A stretch of DNA of 64,000 nt from RPQJ01 sp963748985 (GTDB lineage: Bacteria > Pseudomonadota > Gammaproteobacteria > Steroidobacterales > Steroidobacteraceae): NCBI GenBank assembly GCA_963748985.1, contig CAVVKQ010000002.1, forward strand, positions 62,001 to 126,000. Direction: 5' to 3'. The notes beneath the pieces are model-generated. The model searched no databases. It saw only the letters and a list, made by a program, of their open reading frames with translations, and was not told where the DNA came from. Positions 62,408 through 64,000 of this stretch are shown piece by piece. A program made the translations under genes and the position numbers. Within the stretch, counting starts at the first letter, position 1; each line of letters opens with the position of its first letter.

Positions 62408-63772
62408 ATGAAGACAATCATCGAGCCCTTTCGCATCAAGACCGTCGAGCCGATCCGGCTCACGACCAGGGACGAACGCGTCGAGTTGCTGCGCCGCGCG
62501 CACTGGAACCTGTTCGCGCTCCATTCGGACGACGTGATCATCGACCTGCTGACCGATTCAGGCACCAGCGCCATGAGCGCGGAACAGTGGGCCGCGGTCA
62601 TGCGCGGGGACGAATCCTACGCTGGCTCTCCGTCCTACTATCGCTTCGAGTCCGCGGTGCGCGAGTTGATGCCGTTTCGCCACATCATCCCGACACATCA
62701 GGGCCGTGCGGCAGAAGCGATCCTGTTCTCGATCGTTGGCGGACCCGGCCGGATCGTGCCATCGAACACGCACTTCGACACGACACGCGGCAACATCGAG
62801 GCGACCGGCGCGGAAGCCGTGGACTTCGTCATCGCCGAAGCCCATGACCCGACCAATCGGCACCCCTTCAAAGGCAACATGGAAGTCGCCCGGCTCGAAG
62901 CCCTGCTCGCCAGGTTCGCGGATCGCGTGCCGCTCGTGATGCTGACGCTCACCAACAATGCGGGCGGCGGCCAGCCCGTCAGCCTGGAGAACGTTCGCGC
63001 CGTAGCCGAGGTGGCGCACCGCCACGGCAAGCCGCTGGTCATCGATGCCTGCCGCTTCGCCGAGAACGCGTGGTTCATCAAGTGCCGGGAGCCGGGCCAG
63101 GCGGCACGTTCGGTCACCGACATCGTGCGTGACGTGTTCGCCGCCGCGGACGGCATGACCATGAGCGCCAAGAAGGACGCGTTCGCCAACATCGGCGGCT
63201 GGCTCGCCCTCAATGACGACGAGCTCGCGGCGGCAGCGCGCAACCGGCTCATCCTGACCGAGGGATTTCCCACCTATGGCGGCCTGGCCGGCCGCGACCT
63301 CGACGCGATCGCCGTCGGGCTGCGCGAGATCGTCGACGAGCAGTACCTGCGCTATCGCGTGCGCACCAACGAATACATTGGCGAGAAGCTCATGGCGCTC
63401 GGTGTCCCGATCATCCAGCCGGTCGGCGGGCACGCGGTGTTCGTCGACGCGAAGCAGTTCCTGCCGCACATCCCGCCACTGCAGTATCCGGGCCAGGCGC
63501 TGGCCGTCGCGCTGTACGAGCGTGGTGGCATCCGGGCATGCGAGATCGGCACCGTGATGTTCGGGCTCAAGCCCGACGGGACCGAGGTTGCGGCCGACGC
63601 TGAGTTGGTGCGCCTGGCAATGCCGCGCCGCGTGTATACGCAGTCGCATGCCGACTACGTCGTCGAGGTATTCGAGGAGATCGTGACGCAGCGCGAGCAG
63701 CTGCGCGGATTGCGGATCGAGCAGCAGCCGGCGCAGCTGCGGCACTTCACTGCGCAGTTCGCTCCGCTGTGA
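62408..63772 (+). CDS. tnaA: Tryptophanase (beta-eliminating PLP lyase)
   Basis: 454 residues, the length of the tryptophanase/tyrosine phenol-lyase family. The PLP lysine is in MSAKKDAFANIGGW (Lys256). Assignment to tryptophanase over tyrosine phenol-lyase rests on active-site positions: EIG in IRACEIGTV (TPL has an Arg there) and His446 in LRHFTAQF (TPL has Phe). Other stretches, such as GGLAGRD and the NIGGW after the lysine, resemble TPL, so it is a mosaic. It converts tryptophan to indole, pyruvate and ammonia. No TnaC-like leader or tnaB permease was found next to it. Confidence 0.88.
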   Translation: MKTIIEPFRIKTVEPIRLTTRDERVELLRRAHWNLFALHSDDVIIDLLTDSGTSAMSAEQWAAVMRGDESYAGSPSYYRFESAVRELMPFRHIIPTHQGRAAEAILFSIVGGPGRIVPSNTHFDTTRGNIEATGAEAVDFVIAEAHDPTNRHPFKGNMEVARLEALLARFADRVPLVMLTLTNNAGGGQPVSLENVRAVAEVAHRHGKPLVIDACRFAENAWFIKCREPGQAARSVTDIVRDVFAAADGMTMSAKKDAFANIGGWLALNDDELAAAARNRLILTEGFPTYGGLAGRDLDAIAVGLREIVDEQYLRYRVRTNEYIGEKLMALGVPIIQPVGGHAVFVDAKQFLPHIPPLQYPGQALAVALYERGGIRACEIGTVMFGLKPDGTEVAADAELVRLAMPRRVYTQSHADYVVEVFEEIVTQREQLRGLRIEQQPAQLRHFTAQFAPL

Positions 63773-63867
63773 ATCTGTAGCGGATTCCACGTTGGCAGCG
63801 AGGGGCCTCGCGGTTTAGTCTGAAAGACCACGGTTCACAGCCATTTCTTCCCTGCCAGCCCACCGTC

Positions 63868-64000
63868 ATGGACACCAAGAAGCCGACTTCCACCCGTCGC
63901 AAGCCCCGCGCTGATGCATCTCGCCCGAAATCGAGGCGGTCGTCCCGGACGATGGCGCGCACCGCCGCCAAAGGCGACATTGCGCCGCACCTGACCGCGA
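63868..64000 (+). CDS. Start of an unidentified gene, cut off by the window end
   Basis: An open frame begins at ATG 63868 and runs to the window edge with MDTKKPTSTRRKPRADASRP, then more basic residues and DIAPHLTA. The very basic, low-complexity N-terminus is compatible with a DNA- or RNA-binding protein, but too little is visible. No strong ribosome site is evident. The 63773-63867 gap upstream is otherwise empty. Confidence 0.4.
   Translation, partial: MDTKKPTSTRRKPRADASRPKSRRSSRTMARTAAKGDIAPHLTA

Overview
This is 64 kb of high-GC DNA with tightly packed genes, short overlaps and frequent GTG/TTG starts. The gene content suggests a free-living, respiratory, Gram-negative Pseudomonadota, plausibly Gammaproteobacteria. 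It includes multihaem c-type cytochromes, outer-membrane beta-barrels and lipoproteins, a DHC-type dihaem/b561 operon, CPA2 antiporter and TerC genes, a DmeF-type CDF transporter and a periplasmic alkylsulfatase. The taxonomic placement is inference from gene content only. I saw no rRNA, tRNA, CRISPR array, integrase or insertion sequence.

Layout. 1-1546: tail of an ABC ATPase, a GFA-family protein and a DDAH-type hydrolase. 1634-10941 (minus strand): a six-gene electron-transfer operon. It encodes a TPR anchor protein, a His-rich b-type membrane protein, a 21-haem cytochrome, a giant cytochrome with about 41 CxxCH motifs in 23-residue repeats, a SPOR/TPR/beta-barrel outer-membrane protein and a lipoprotein. 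Divergent from it (11182-14491) lie a membrane-anchored ferredoxin-flavoprotein and a Sel1/ankyrin protein. 14488-18097: DUF1924 cytochrome, dihaem cytochrome, cytochrome b561, OmpR-type regulator and histidine kinase. 18241-24836: MscS channel, Kef-type antiporter, TerC, HAD phosphatase and ClsC-like phospholipase D. 24837-33399: outer-membrane protein, phenylalanine hydroxylase (frameshifted), DUF3313, PpiC plus HupE/UreJ, AraC regulator, ClpP-like protein and haloalkane dehalogenase. 33460-41483: YbaY lipoprotein and a sulfate-ester cluster (LysR, arylsulfatase, porin remnant, SdsA-type alkylsulfatase), then an octahaem/TPR cytochrome. 41670-45724: NDH-2-like flavoprotein, two methyltransferases and a frameshifted membrane protein. 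45918-49617: a divergent pair, an HDAC-family deacylase and a PatZ-type acyl-CoA-synthetase/GNAT protein. 49651-49944: two 80-bp stem-loop elements with an identical 18-nt loop and different 31-bp stems. 49960-64000: LysR/acyl-CoA dehydrogenase, CDF transporter, DUF885 peptidase, ABC exporter, DUF2868/DUF3482 pair, alpha/beta hydrolase, FKBP, CDP-alcohol phosphotransferase, tryptophanase and the start of one more gene.

How the genes work together. The 1634-10941 operon reads as a complete route from the quinone pool across the periplasm to and beyond the outer membrane, which makes it the best candidate here for an undescribed system. The DHC operon and the octahaem protein add more c-type haem capacity. 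The sulfatase cluster would release sulfate from aryl and alkyl sulfate esters. The PatZ/HDAC pair could reversibly acylate proteins.

Caution. Four genes carry what look like single-base frame disruptions (near 7689-7693, 25905, 45372 and 59923). Residual assembly indels are therefore as likely as real mutations.
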